Assembly: GCF_000284295.1 (NCBI RefSeq) | Contig: NC_017093.1 | Span: forward strand, 3,162,001-3,226,000 | Length of the DNA: 64,000 bases | Origin: Actinoplanes missouriensis 431 | GTDB taxonomy: Bacteria; Actinomycetota; Actinomycetes; Mycobacteriales; Micromonosporaceae | Direction of reading: 5' to 3' | Part shown: in pieces, positions 23,358 through 31,815 of the stretch | Numbering within the stretch: the first letter of the stretch is position 1 | Layout: every line of letters starts with the position of its first letter | Program-made: the position numbers and the translations under genes | Notes under the pieces: generated by a model | Told to the model about the DNA's origin: nothing | The model's input: only the letters and a program-made list of their open reading frames with translations | Database searches by the model: none

Positions 23358-24571
23358 ACCGGATCGTCGTCGTGGGCGCCTCGGCCGCGGGTCTGGCCTC
23401 GGTGGAGACGCTGCGCCGGGAGGGGTTCACCGGCACGATCACGCTGATCGGGGAGGAGCTCGACGCGCCCTACGACCGGCCGCCGCTGTCCAAACAGATT
23501 CTGGCGTCGCAGTGGGAGCCCGATCGGATCGCGCTGCGCACCGCGGAGCAGCTCGCCGCGCTCGACCTGGACCTGCGACGGGGCGTGCGGGCGACCGGAC
23601 TGGACACGGCTGCGCGTTCCGTCGCACTCAGCGACGGCAGCGATGTTGAGTACGACGGGCTCGTCGTGGCAACCGGAGTTCGGCCACGTGCGCTTGCGGG
23701 TGGGGCGGGACATGTCATCCGTACGCTGTCCGACGCTCTGGAACTGAGGAAACGCCTGCGTCCCGGCACCCGGCTGACCGTCGTGGGCGCCGGGTTCCTC
23801 GGCGCCGAGTGCGCCGCCGTGGCGCGCGGCCTCGGCTGTGAGGTGACCCTGCTGGAGCCGGCGCCGGTGCCGCTCGCGCACGCCGTCGGGGAGCCTGTCG
23901 GCCGGATGCTCTCCGCCGTGCACCGCGAGCACGGCGTCGACCTGCGCACCGGGGTCACCGTGACGGCGATCGTGGACGCGGGAGCGCGGCTCCCGGACGG
24001 GACGGCGATCGCTGATGGGGGAGCGCTGCACCCGGACGGGACGGCGACCGCTCATGGGGGAGCGCTGCTCGCTGACGGGACGGTGGTCGCCGCTGATGAG
24101 GTGCTGGTCGCGGTTGGGTCGGTGCCGAACACCGACTGGCTGGACGGCTCCGGGCTGACCGTCGGCGACGGCGTGGTCTGTGACGAGTTCTGCGCGGCGG
24201 CGCCCGGCGTCTACGCGGCCGGTGACGTGGCGCGGTGGCACAACCCGCTGTTCGGCGTGGACATGCGCATCGAGCATCGCACCAACGCCGCCGAGCAGGG
24301 CATGGCCGCCGCCCGCAACCTGCTCGGCGCGGGCCGGCCGTTCGCCCCGGTGCCGTACTTCTGGTCCGATCAGTACGACCTGAAGATCCACGCATACGGG
24401 TACCTGCGCGGCCACGACGCCGTCGAGATCGTCGACGGGTCGCTCGACGAGCGCCGTTTCCTGGCCGCCTACCACCGCGACGGCCGCCTGGTCGGCGCGC
24501 TCGCCGTCGGCATGCCACCCAAGGCCATCCGCCCGTGGCGGCAGGCCATCGCCTCCGGAGGTTCGCTGTGA
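23354..24571 (+). CDS. FAD-dependent ferredoxin reductase
   Basis: The 405-residue reductase has an N-terminal FAD dinucleotide fold (RIVVVGASAAGLASVETLRR), the PYDRPPLSK block of this family, the second ATG-type motif (VVATGVRPRALA), and an NAD(P)H fold (LTVVGAGFLGAECAAVARGL). The second FAD contact is GVYAAGDVARWHNPLFG. The C-terminal domain carries WSDQYDLKIHAYGY. It should reduce the ferredoxin encoded upstream using NADH or NADPH. An in-frame 39-bp repeat array is inserted between strands of the NAD domain (see repeat at 23981). Start and stop both overlap neighbours as GTGA. Confidence 0.92.
   Translation: MNRIVVVGASAAGLASVETLRREGFTGTITLIGEELDAPYDRPPLSKQILASQWEPDRIALRTAEQLAALDLDLRRGVRATGLDTAARSVALSDGSDVEYDGLVVATGVRPRALAGGAGHVIRTLSDALELRKRLRPGTRLTVVGAGFLGAECAAVARGLGCEVTLLEPAPVPLAHAVGEPVGRMLSAVHREHGVDLRTGVTVTAIVDAGARLPDGTAIADGGALHPDGTATAHGGALLADGTVVAADEVLVAVGSVPNTDWLDGSGLTVGDGVVCDEFCAAAPGVYAAGDVARWHNPLFGVDMRIEHRTNAAEQGMAAARNLLGAGRPFAPVPYFWSDQYDLKIHAYGYLRGHDAVEIVDGSLDERRFLAAYHRDGRLVGALAVGMPPKAIRPWRQAIASGGSL
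23981..24097 (+). repeat. In-frame 39-bp repeat, three copies, inside the ferredoxin reductase gene
   Basis: Units start at 23981, 24020 and 24059. The first two differ at only a few bases and the third is more degenerate. The period of 13 codons encodes GARLPDGTAIADG-like repeats, adding about 26 residues to a surface loop of the reductase without breaking the frame. Confidence 0.8.
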
Positions 24572-25386
24572 GCAGGGACGTCGTCGTGATCACCGGCGCG
24601 GGCGGCATGGGCACGGCCGTGGCCCGCCGGATCGGCAGTGGGCGGACGGTGGTGCTCGCCGACGCGTTCCCCGAGCATCTCGATCGGGCGGTGACGGCGT
24701 TGCGGGGTGAGGGCTACGACGTCCGGGAGCAGGTCACCGACATCGCGGATCAGGGTTCGGTGGAGGCGCTGGCCGAGGTGGCGGCCGGGGCGGGTCGGCT
24801 GGTCGCGCTCGTGCACACCGCCGGGGTGTCGGCCGCGGGGTCGACCGTACCCAAGATCTGGGACGTTGATCTGGTTGGGACCGCCCGGCTGATCGACGCG
24901 TTCGAGCCGGTGGCGACCGGCGGCACCGCGGTCGTCTGCGTGGCGAGCATGGCGGGGCACTACGCGCAGCTCAGCGCGGACGACGAGCAGGTGCTGGCCA
25001 CGACCCCGGCGGACCGGCTGCTCGACCTCGGCGTGGTCACCGGGTTCGACGGTGACCCGATCGCCGCCTACATCCTCGCCAAACGTGCCAACCAGGTGCG
25101 GGTGCAGGCGGCGGCGCTGGCCTACAACCGGCGCGGCGCCCGGATCAACTCGCTCAGCCCCGGCGTCATTTCCACCGCGATGGCCAGGGCCGAGCAGGAG
25201 TCGGCGTCGGGGGAACACATGATGGAGATGCTGCGGGCCTGTGGAATCGGCCGCACCGGTACGCCTGCGGAGATCGCGGAGGCGGTGGCGTTCCTGACCG
25301 GGCCGGGGTCGCTCTATGTCACCGGCACCGACCTGCTCATCGACGGCGGCCAGGCGGCGTGGCTGCGGCGGCACCGCCCGCGATAG
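24568..25386 (+). CDS. Short-chain dehydrogenase/reductase of the P450 operon
   Basis: The 272-residue enzyme has a Rossmann start (VVVITGAGGMGTAVARRI), the NNAG-equivalent HTAGVSAAGS, a Ser in VVCVASMAGHYAQ and the catalytic pair in AAYILAKRANQVR (Tyr and Lys). The C-terminal block NSLSPGVISTAMA and IDGGQA are classical. The middle contains an unusually long insert between Ser and Tyr (SADDEQVLATTPADRLLDLG). Its GTG overlaps the reductase stop (GTGA). In this setting it would likely oxidise the alcohol made by the P450 or reduce a ketone; the substrate is unknown. A 27-bp tandem repeat follows the stop. Confidence 0.88.
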   Translation: MSRDVVVITGAGGMGTAVARRIGSGRTVVLADAFPEHLDRAVTALRGEGYDVREQVTDIADQGSVEALAEVAAGAGRLVALVHTAGVSAAGSTVPKIWDVDLVGTARLIDAFEPVATGGTAVVCVASMAGHYAQLSADDEQVLATTPADRLLDLGVVTGFDGDPIAAYILAKRANQVRVQAAALAYNRRGARINSLSPGVISTAMARAEQESASGEHMMEMLRACGIGRTGTPAEIAEAVAFLTGPGSLYVTGTDLLIDGGQAAWLRRHRPR

Positions 25387-25409
25387 GCGATGGGCCGGCT
25401 CATCTGATC

Positions 25410-25543
25410 GCCGGCGGGCTTCCGGGCCGTGCGTGTGCCGGCGGGCTTCCGGGCCGTGCGTGTGCCGGCCGGCTTCCGGGCCGTGCGTGTGCCGGCCGGC
25501 TTCCGGGCCGTGTGTGCCGGTCGGCTTCGCGCTGTGTGCGTGT
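25410..25543. repeat. 27-bp tandem repeat array between convergent genes
   Basis: Units begin at 25410, 25437, 25464, 25491 and 25516. The first two are identical, the next two differ at the seventh position (GCCGGCC instead of GCCGGCG), the fourth lacks 2 bp and the fifth is degenerate. Each unit reads GCCGGCGGGCTTCCGGGCCG then TGCGTGT. The array fills the gap between the SDR and the phosphotransferase stop, with further degenerate copies to about 25600. No gene is seen in 25387-25599. Confidence 0.88.
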
Positions 25544-25599
25544 CGATCGGCTCCGAGCCGTGCTCCGAGCGGCGTCTACTGCCGTGCGCCGAGGGGCGT

Positions 25600-26424
25600 C
25601 TATTCCAGCATCACGCGGCGGATCATCGGGCGGTTCCGGGCGATCCACGAGGCGCTCCGTGCTCGCCACGTGACGGCCCACAGGATCGGGTAGCCGGTGT
25701 CGGTCACCGCTGCGGTGCTGTCGATGGTAACGCCCTCGGCGACCGCCTCGTGGCGTGCGTTGTGGATCGCGACATCGGTGAGACGGTCGACCAGCTCGTC
25801 CCGTGCCGCCCTGGGCAGGCCGTATCCGTCGGCGATGGCTCGGGCATGACGAGCCCTGGTGAGTGGGCCGGGCAAGCCCTGCATCTCCGCGACGTCGTCG
25901 TCGACGAGCTGGGCGTTCAGCCACACGGTCGCGGCGAGTTCCCAGAGGCGGTCCACCGGGCCGGCGAACTCCCAGTCGATGAACGCGTCGGGCCGCCCGG
26001 CCTCGCCGACGATGTTCCACGGCCCGGGGTCGCCGTGCCCGATCACGATGTCGTCGCCACCGAGATCGCGGAGCCAGCTGCTCTGCCACACGGCGTCGGC
26101 GGGCGGCGTGAACGCCGCGGTGGCGTCGTGCACGCCTCGTAACAGCGCGCCCACTCCGCCCACTTCCTCGTCCGGCCAGGCGTGTGGATGCGGGGACTCG
26201 CCCGGCACGAAGCCGTACCCGTCGCCGACCACGCGCGGCGCACCCGGGAAACCACTTTGCTCCAGGTGCCGGAGCAGCGCGAGGACCGCAGGCGTCCATG
26301 GTCCGGCGGTCTTTCGCACGACGCCGTCGAGCAGAACCGCGTCGGCGGCGTGCGTGCCGGAGCCCCAGGCGCCGAGCCGCTCGGGAGATCCCACCGGGTT
26401 CACGTCGTCCGAACGTCGAGACAC
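25600..26424 (-). CDS. Aminoglycoside phosphotransferase-family (APH) kinase
   Basis: The 274-residue protein has the APH fold core: the catalytic loop IGHGDPGPWNIVGEAG with the HGDxxxxN motif and the DFG-equivalent FIDWEFAGPVDRLWELA. The N-terminal ATP-binding lobe is short and weakly conserved, with no obvious glycine loop or Lys. The C-terminus (VTWRARSASWIARNRPMIRR) is helical. Related APH proteins phosphorylate antibiotics, choline, homoserine or sugars. The shortened N-lobe makes a substrate guess unsafe. It converges with the P450 operon across the 27-bp repeats. Confidence 0.82.
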   Translation of the reverse strand: MSRRSDDVNPVGSPERLGAWGSGTHAADAVLLDGVVRKTAGPWTPAVLALLRHLEQSGFPGAPRVVGDGYGFVPGESPHPHAWPDEEVGGVGALLRGVHDATAAFTPPADAVWQSSWLRDLGGDDIVIGHGDPGPWNIVGEAGRPDAFIDWEFAGPVDRLWELAATVWLNAQLVDDDVAEMQGLPGPLTRARHARAIADGYGLPRAARDELVDRLTDVAIHNARHEAVAEGVTIDSTAAVTDTGYPILWAVTWRARSASWIARNRPMIRRVMLE

Positions 26425-26463
26425 ACGGCAAGCCTCACCAGGGCCGGACCGGATCGCAAGCGA

Positions 26464-26928
26464 TTACGCCGAACCCGGCAAGCGGCGGACGGCGGTGTCG
26501 ACGGTGTTCAGCGCATCGTTCGGATCGTCGAACAGCCACCCGCCCGGGTCCTCGCCGAGCTCGGCGCCGACCAGGCTGGTCAGGGCCGGCCGGCACCTGC
26601 CGGACACCACGACTCCGGGTGCGACGCCGCGGACGATGGCGGCGTTGAGCACCGCGCCCATCATGTCGCCCCAGCGGTAGTCGACCTCCCGCAGGTCCAG
26701 CACGACGCCGGCCGGTGTGAACGCGCGAAGCCCGAGCGCGACCACCCCCTGCATGAACGCGGCGTCGCCGTTGCCCGCGCTGCCCACCCCGTAGACGCCC
26801 GCGAACGTGACCACCAGCAGCTCGTCGCGGGCCCACGGCTCGGCGTCACCGCGGCGGGCGGTTGCGAACCCGTACTCGATGGTGCTGAGGTCGCCGAGGC
26901 TGCGCGGTGTGGTGACGAACGAGGGCAT
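26464..26928 (-). CDS. Hypothetical protein
   Basis: From the ATG at 26928 the product is 154 residues and begins MPSFVTTPRSLGDLSTIEYG. Segments include DELLVVTFAGVYGVGSAGNG, LRAFTPAGVVLDLREVDYRW and VNAA-like helices (GDMMGAVLNAAIVRGVA). The VVLDLREVDY strand with the following helix faintly resembles a STAS-type or SpoIIAA fold, but no standard signature is present. No signal or membrane helix. It ends 39 bp from the phosphotransferase start and lies 26 bp after the kinase gene stop on the same strand, so it could be the last member of the MMPL-RR-HK unit. I do not recognise it. Confidence 0.5.
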   Translation of the reverse strand: MPSFVTTPRSLGDLSTIEYGFATARRGDAEPWARDELLVVTFAGVYGVGSAGNGDAAFMQGVVALGLRAFTPAGVVLDLREVDYRWGDMMGAVLNAAIVRGVAPGVVVSGRCRPALTSLVGAELGEDPGGWLFDDPNDALNTVDTAVRRLPGSA

Positions 26929-26954
26929 CGGGCGATTATCGCCTGCCGCGACCG

Positions 26955-28079
26955 TCAACCGCGGGCCACGGGCAGGGTGGCGACGACCTCGAAGGCGCCG
27001 TCCGCGCGCATCCCGCAGGTGAGCGTGCCCCCGGCGGCCTCGGCGCGCTCCCGCATGCCGATCAGTCCGTGCCCGGTGCCCTCGCCGCGATGCCCGGCCT
27101 GCGCCGGATTGACCACCGTGATCCGCAGGTCCGTCTCACGCTGGTCGAGCGCCACCTCCACCCGCCGGCCGGTCCCGTGCTTGCCCGCGTTGGTCAGGGC
27201 CTCCTGCACGATCCGGTACGCGGCGAGGTCCCCGGCGCCGGTCAGCGGCCGCGGCGTCCCGGTCCGGCTCACAGTGATGTCCTGACCGGCCTGCCGGAAA
27301 CCCTCGATCAGCGCGTCGACGTCGGCGAACGCCGGCGCCGGCCGCAGACTGTCCGGCGGGTCGTCGTCGGCGCGCAGCAGCCCGACCGTGGCGCGCAGCT
27401 CGTCCAGCGCGGTGCGGCTGGTGTCCCGGATCCCGGCCAAGGCCTCGCGGGCTCGGTCCGGGTGCGCTTCCATGAGATGGTGCGCCACCCCGGCCTGCGC
27501 GTTGACGAGGGTGATGTGGTGGGCGACCACGTCGTGCAGGTCGCGCGCGATCCGGACCCGCTCCTCGTGGACCCGGCGCCGGGCGTCCTGCTCGGCCCGC
27601 TCCCGGATCTGCGCGAGCAGCGCCTGCCGGTCCTTCGCCGCCACCCCGAGGGCGACGGCGATCAGCGCGTAGTTGGCCGGCACCAGGTTGGCCAGGTCGA
27701 ACAGGCCGCCCGCCTGCCACGGGATCGCGGCCGCGGTCAGCGACACGGCGGCGAGCACCCCGGCGGTCCAGGCCGTCCGCCGGTCCCGCAGCGTCGCCAG
27801 GGTGTAGAGGGCGACGACAGCGGCCACATCCATCAGTACGAGGTGACCGCCGGCCAGCGGCAACGCGGTGCCCGTCAGCACGGTCACCGCCGTGACCGCC
27901 GCCGGGCTGCGCAGCCGGAAGAGCAGGGCCGTCGCACCGAGCAGGATCAGGATCAGCTGGCCGTCGGTGGGCGAGCGCAGCAGGTGCCCGCGCTGGTAGG
28001 CGACCGCCGCCATCATGATCATCACGGTGAGGATGGGCGGCGCCCAGACGCGCCAGGCGTACCGTCCGGTGCCGGTCAT
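26955..28079 (-). CDS. NarL-type sensor histidine kinase
   Basis: The 374-residue protein has about five to six membrane helices in the first 155 residues (PPILTVMIMMAAVAYQRG, LILILLGATALLFRL, and others). A coiled-coil leads to the HisKA_3 box ERVRIARDLHDVVAHHITLV with the phospho-His. The HATPase domain shows RIVQEALTNAGKHG (N-box) and GTGHGLIGMRERAEAAGGTL (G-box). This is the DesK/NarX class common in actinomycetes. Its start overlaps the stop of the response regulator gene as ATGA, so they are coupled. Because the operon begins with an MMPL exporter, the kinase may sense envelope damage or the exported lipid. Confidence 0.9.
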   Translation of the reverse strand: MTGTGRYAWRVWAPPILTVMIMMAAVAYQRGHLLRSPTDGQLILILLGATALLFRLRSPAAVTAVTVLTGTALPLAGGHLVLMDVAAVVALYTLATLRDRRTAWTAGVLAAVSLTAAAIPWQAGGLFDLANLVPANYALIAVALGVAAKDRQALLAQIRERAEQDARRRVHEERVRIARDLHDVVAHHITLVNAQAGVAHHLMEAHPDRAREALAGIRDTSRTALDELRATVGLLRADDDPPDSLRPAPAFADVDALIEGFRQAGQDITVSRTGTPRPLTGAGDLAAYRIVQEALTNAGKHGTGRRVEVALDQRETDLRITVVNPAQAGHRGEGTGHGLIGMRERAEAAGGTLTCGMRADGAFEVVATLPVARG

Positions 28080-28747
28080 CTGTCGCCCACCCGGACCAGG
28101 CCGTTCTCGTAGGCGAAGACCACCAGCTGGGCGCGGTCGCGGGCGCCGGTTTTCATCATCGCCCGGTTGACGTGGGTCTTCGCGGTGGCGACGCTGATGC
28201 CGAGCCGGTCCGCGATCTCCGGGTTGGACAGGCCCGCGCCGACCATGGCGGTGATCTCGCGTTCCCGGACGGTCAGCTCGCCGAGCGCCGCCGCGACGGT
28301 CACCTGCGCCGGATCCGGCTGGGCCAGGAACCGGCCGATCAGCGCGGTGGTCGCGTTCGGCGACAGCAGGGACTCGCCGGCCGCGACCGTCCGGACCGCG
28401 TGCAGCAGGACCGCCGGGTCGACGCCCTTGCCGAGGAAGCCGCTGGCGCCGGCCCGCAGCGCCGCCACCACGAGCTCGTCGGTCTCGAACGTCGTGAGGA
28501 TCAGCACCCGGACACCGGCCAGGTCCTCGTCGGAGCTGATCAGCCGGGTGGCCTCGATGCCGTCCATGTCCGGCATCCGGATGTCCATCAGCACCAGGTC
28601 GGCGCGGGTCTCGCGGGCCAGCGCCACGGCCTGCGCGCCGGTGGCGGCCTCGCCGACCACCGCGATGTCCGGTTCGGCGTCCAGCAGCAGCCGGAACGTC
28701 GCGCGGAGCAGGGCCTGATCGTCGGCGAGGAGCACACGAGTCGTCAC
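28076..28747 (-). CDS. NarL/FixJ-family response regulator
   Basis: The 223-residue regulator has an intact receiver (VLLADDQALLRATFRLLLDA, phospho-Asp in DLVLMDIRMPDMDGIEATRL, Thr in LILTTFETDEL, Lys in FLGKGVDPAVLL) and a LuxR-type helix-turn-helix (ELTVREREITAMVGAGLSNP, EIADRLGISVATAKTHVNRA). It lies 4 bp after the MMPL gene and overlaps the kinase start by four bases. The three-gene order MMPL-RR-HK suggests the pair regulates the exporter. The 18-bp palindrome at 31003-31020 ahead of the MMPL gene is a natural candidate for its binding site. Confidence 0.92.
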   Translation of the reverse strand: MTTRVLLADDQALLRATFRLLLDAEPDIAVVGEAATGAQAVALARETRADLVLMDIRMPDMDGIEATRLISSDEDLAGVRVLILTTFETDELVVAALRAGASGFLGKGVDPAVLLHAVRTVAAGESLLSPNATTALIGRFLAQPDPAQVTVAAALGELTVREREITAMVGAGLSNPEIADRLGISVATAKTHVNRAMMKTGARDRAQLVVFAYENGLVRVGDR

Positions 28748-28751
28748 GTGA

Positions 28752-30914
28752 TCATTTTCCCGACAGTGCGGGCTCGCGGGCCGGGCCTTCGACCGAGACG
28801 TGCGGTGTCACCCGGTCCGCCCAGCGCGGGTAGGCCCAGTTCGCCCGGCCGATCAGCCGCATCAGCGCCGGGATCAGGGTGAGCCGGACGACGAACGCGT
28901 CCACCAGCACCGCGATGCCCAGGCCGATACCGATGCCGGAGACGATCCGCTCGCCGCTGAACCCGAAGGACGCGAACACGCAGAGCATGATCGTGGCCGC
29001 GGCGACGATCACCTGGGAGGTCTCGGTCAGGCCGACCCGGATCGCGCGCCGGTTGTCGCGGGTGTGCGTCCACTCCTCGTGCATCCGGCTGACCAGGAAG
29101 ACCTGGTAGTCCATCGACAGCCCGAAGACCACGCCGACGATCAGGACCGGGATCAGGTACATGATCGGGGCACCGGACCCGACGCCGAGCAACTCGGAAC
29201 CCCAGCCGAACTGGAAGATCGCGGTGAGCGCGCCGAGGCCGACCAGGATCGTCGCGAGGTTGCTGAGCGCGCCGACCAGCGGCACCAGGATGCTGCGGAA
29301 CGCGACCGCCAGCAGCAGGAAGCCCAGCACGGCGATCAGGCCCAGGTACAGCGGCAGCTTGCCCATCAGCGCATCGGCCATGTCGATGCTCGTCGCGGGC
29401 GCGCCACCGACGTAGACGCGCAGGCCGGTGCCGGCCTCGGCGGCGGGGATCACCTCGTCGCGCAGGCGGTGCACCAGGTCCGCGGTCTGCTCGGTCTGCG
29501 CGCTGGTCGTGGGTACGACGGTGAGCGCGCTCCGCCCGGCCGGGGCGACCGCCGCGACGCCGGGGACGGTGGCGAGCGTGGCGGCCAGCCCGGTGAACGC
29601 GGTGCTCGCGGCGGGGTCCGGGACCTTCGCCACCAGCAGCAGCGACGCGTCGAAGCCGTCACCGAACGCGGGCGCCATCAGGTCGTAGTACGCACGGGCC
29701 GGGGTGCCGGCCGGATCGCTGCTGGCGTCCGCGTCACCGACCCGCATCATCGTGACCGGCGCGGCCAGGATCGCGATGACCAGCACCGCGGCGCCGGTGG
29801 CGCGCCACGGGGCCCGATCGACCAGGGCGGCCCAGCGGGCGGCGAGACCGGGCCGGTGCACGGCGACCGGGGCGGCGCCGGTGGCCAGGGCGGCACGCTG
29901 CCTGCGGGACAGGACCCGGGTGCCGAGCATCGCCAGCAGCGCCGGGAGCAGGGTGACCGCGGCCAGGATGGTGAACAGGACGGTCACCGCTGCGGCGCGG
30001 GCCATGCCGGTCAGGATGCCGAGGTTCACCACGAACATGCCGAGCAGGGCGACGATCACCGTGGCGCCGGCGAAGACGACCGCCCGGCCCGAGGTGTCCA
30101 GCGCGTCGGCGATGCTCTCGCGTACCGGACGGCCGGCGAGCAGCCCCCGGCGGTGGCGGTTGACGATGAACAGCGCGTAGTCGATACCCACACCGAGGCC
30201 GATCAGGGCGCCCATGGTGAGGCTGGTGGCGGCCAGGTCCACCACGTGCGAGGCGATCATGACGAGCAGCAGGGACGCGGCGACGCCGACGACGCCGGTC
30301 AGGATCGGCAGGGCCGCCGCCCAGCCGGAGCGGAACATCAGCACCAGGATGACCAGGGCGGCGATGATGCCGACCGCCTCGGTGCCGTGCGAGGCGCCGG
30401 GCTGCTCGCTGAACGCCTGCCCGCCGACCTCGACGTCGAAGCCCGCCGTGTCGGAGGCGAGCGCCGCACTCTTCACCGGCGCGGTGTCGGCGTCCGCGGC
30501 GAGCACGATCGTGGCGTACGCGGTGCCGGTCCCGGTGTTGATCTGGGCGGCCCCGGCCTTGTCGTAGGGGCTCACCACGGCTTCGACGCCCGGCACCGCC
30601 TTGATGCGGGCGAGCATCGCGGCGACGTCGGCCTTGACGCCCGCCGAGTCGACGGCCTCGCCGCCGGTGTGCCAGACGACGGTGCCGCGGACCGTGTCCG
30701 TGCCGGCCTGCCCGCCGGACCCGGACCCGGACCCGGTCTGGCTTTCGGCGAGCAGCGCGTAGGCGGTCGCCGATTCGCTGTCCGGCAGGTCGGCGGAGTC
30801 GGTGAAGGCGGTCCCGCCGCCGAGCGCGATGGCCGCGAGGGCCACCAGGGCGACGATCCAGCCGCCGGCGACGGCGAACCGCCGGCGGAAGCACCAGTGC
30901 GCGAGAGTCGACAA
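28752..30914 (-). CDS. MMPL-family RND transporter
   Basis: The 720-residue membrane protein has 12 predicted helices in two halves, each with a large extracytoplasmic loop after the first helix. The start is MSTLAHWCFRRRFAVAGGWI. Helices 4-6 of the first half carry LGVGIDYALFIVNRHRRGLL, and the second half has the matching SMDYQVFLVSRMHEEW, the two conserved GxxxDYxxF blocks whose Asp-Tyr pairs relay protons in MmpL proteins. Length fits the short MMPL class without the extra C-terminal domain. Substrates are lipids, siderophores or drugs. It is the first gene of the operon with a two-component pair. Confidence 0.9.
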   Translation of the reverse strand: MSTLAHWCFRRRFAVAGGWIVALVALAAIALGGGTAFTDSADLPDSESATAYALLAESQTGSGSGSGGQAGTDTVRGTVVWHTGGEAVDSAGVKADVAAMLARIKAVPGVEAVVSPYDKAGAAQINTGTGTAYATIVLAADADTAPVKSAALASDTAGFDVEVGGQAFSEQPGASHGTEAVGIIAALVILVLMFRSGWAAALPILTGVVGVAASLLLVMIASHVVDLAATSLTMGALIGLGVGIDYALFIVNRHRRGLLAGRPVRESIADALDTSGRAVVFAGATVIVALLGMFVVNLGILTGMARAAAVTVLFTILAAVTLLPALLAMLGTRVLSRRQRAALATGAAPVAVHRPGLAARWAALVDRAPWRATGAAVLVIAILAAPVTMMRVGDADASSDPAGTPARAYYDLMAPAFGDGFDASLLLVAKVPDPAASTAFTGLAATLATVPGVAAVAPAGRSALTVVPTTSAQTEQTADLVHRLRDEVIPAAEAGTGLRVYVGGAPATSIDMADALMGKLPLYLGLIAVLGFLLLAVAFRSILVPLVGALSNLATILVGLGALTAIFQFGWGSELLGVGSGAPIMYLIPVLIVGVVFGLSMDYQVFLVSRMHEEWTHTRDNRRAIRVGLTETSQVIVAAATIMLCVFASFGFSGERIVSGIGIGLGIAVLVDAFVVRLTLIPALMRLIGRANWAYPRWADRVTPHVSVEGPAREPALSGK

Positions 30915-31002
30915 GGCTGCGGCCTTTCAGGCGTTCCAACAGGGCCTGATCAGCGTCGCCCGATCCCGGCCGGGAAGCGTCAACCCGCTGCGGTGTCCTC
31001 GT

Positions 31003-31020
31003 GTACCGCAGGTGCGGTAC
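31003..31020. promoter_or_regulatory. 18-bp palindrome upstream of the MMPL operon
   Basis: GTACCGCA (31003-31010) and TGCGGTAC (31013-31020) form a perfect 8-bp inverted repeat with a 2-bp centre. It lies about 90 bp ahead of the MMPL start, upstream of a TTGACG (minus strand, 30979-30984) that could be a -35 box. The position suits an activator such as the NarL-type regulator at 28076. Confidence 0.55.
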
Positions 31021-31086
31021 TGAGATCGGGGCGCAGCAACTACGCCAGCGAAACCTCAGTCCAAACTGATCGATTACCTTGGATGT

Positions 31087-31668
31087 GTGGAAGTCGAGAC
31101 AGCGATCGCCCTCATCTCCATCGCCATCTCCGTCGTCTCGCTCGTCGTCTCCGGGACGCTCGCGCTCCGGCAGACGCGGACCACGATGGACGGCTACGCC
31201 CTCCCCGTCGTGCTGCAGGTCTTCAGCCGGTTCCGAACCCAGGAGTTCTTCGACGCCCAACAGTTCATCTTCGACGAACTTCCCCGGCGGCCGGTCGAGC
31301 CGTACACGGACCTGCCGTTGGAGGTCCGATCCCATCTGCGCATGGTGGGCGGTCTCTACGACGACCTCGGCAAGCTCGTCGCCCACGGCATCGTCAAGGA
31401 GGAGCTGATCATCGGCTCGAACGGCTCCCAGGCCCGACGCATCTGGGAGGCGATCGAGCCGTTCGTGCGCGCCGAACGCGACAAGCGCAACAGCAACCTG
31501 TGGATCTATCTGGAGGACCTGGCGTACCGCACCACCCGGAAACCGCCGGCCGCCATCCACGAGAAGCTCAACCTGCATCCGTACGCCGGACCAGCGCGCA
31601 CGTCCCTTCCAGCGCCGCCCGAGTCCCCTGCAGCGCCACGACCTCGCACGGAGCAGCAGCCGGACTGA
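31087..31668 (+). CDS. Single-pass membrane protein, DUF4760-like, paralogue B
   Basis: The 193-residue product starts MEVETAIALISIAISVVSLV, one N-terminal membrane helix, followed by a helical cytosolic domain. It shares with the protein at 9126-9692 the MEVxT start, the block RRIWEAIEPFVRAERDK and the following YLEDLAYRT, with similar spacing and length. The C-terminal 35 residues are Pro-rich (LPAPPESPAAPRPRTEQQPD) and differ between the two. The family has no known function. It is divergent from the MMPL operon and has no co-directional partner nearby. Confidence 0.7.
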   Translation: MEVETAIALISIAISVVSLVVSGTLALRQTRTTMDGYALPVVLQVFSRFRTQEFFDAQQFIFDELPRRPVEPYTDLPLEVRSHLRMVGGLYDDLGKLVAHGIVKEELIIGSNGSQARRIWEAIEPFVRAERDKRNSNLWIYLEDLAYRTTRKPPAAIHEKLNLHPYAGPARTSLPAPPESPAAPRPRTEQQPD

Positions 31669-31815
31669 CGGGCGGGAGGAGGGACGAGGGCGGCCCAGCG
31701 GAACCGAACACTCGGCGCGGCCCGCTGGACGATCAACAGTCCCGGATCGCGCCAGAAGCGGATGTTCGGTTCTTCTCGGCAGATGATCGAAACTCGACAG
31801 TGACGCAGCGGCTGA

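Noticed and set aside
25410..25543. Possible CRISPR array
   Set aside because: The 27-bp units abut directly with no spacers and drift gradually, which fits a minisatellite, not CRISPR.
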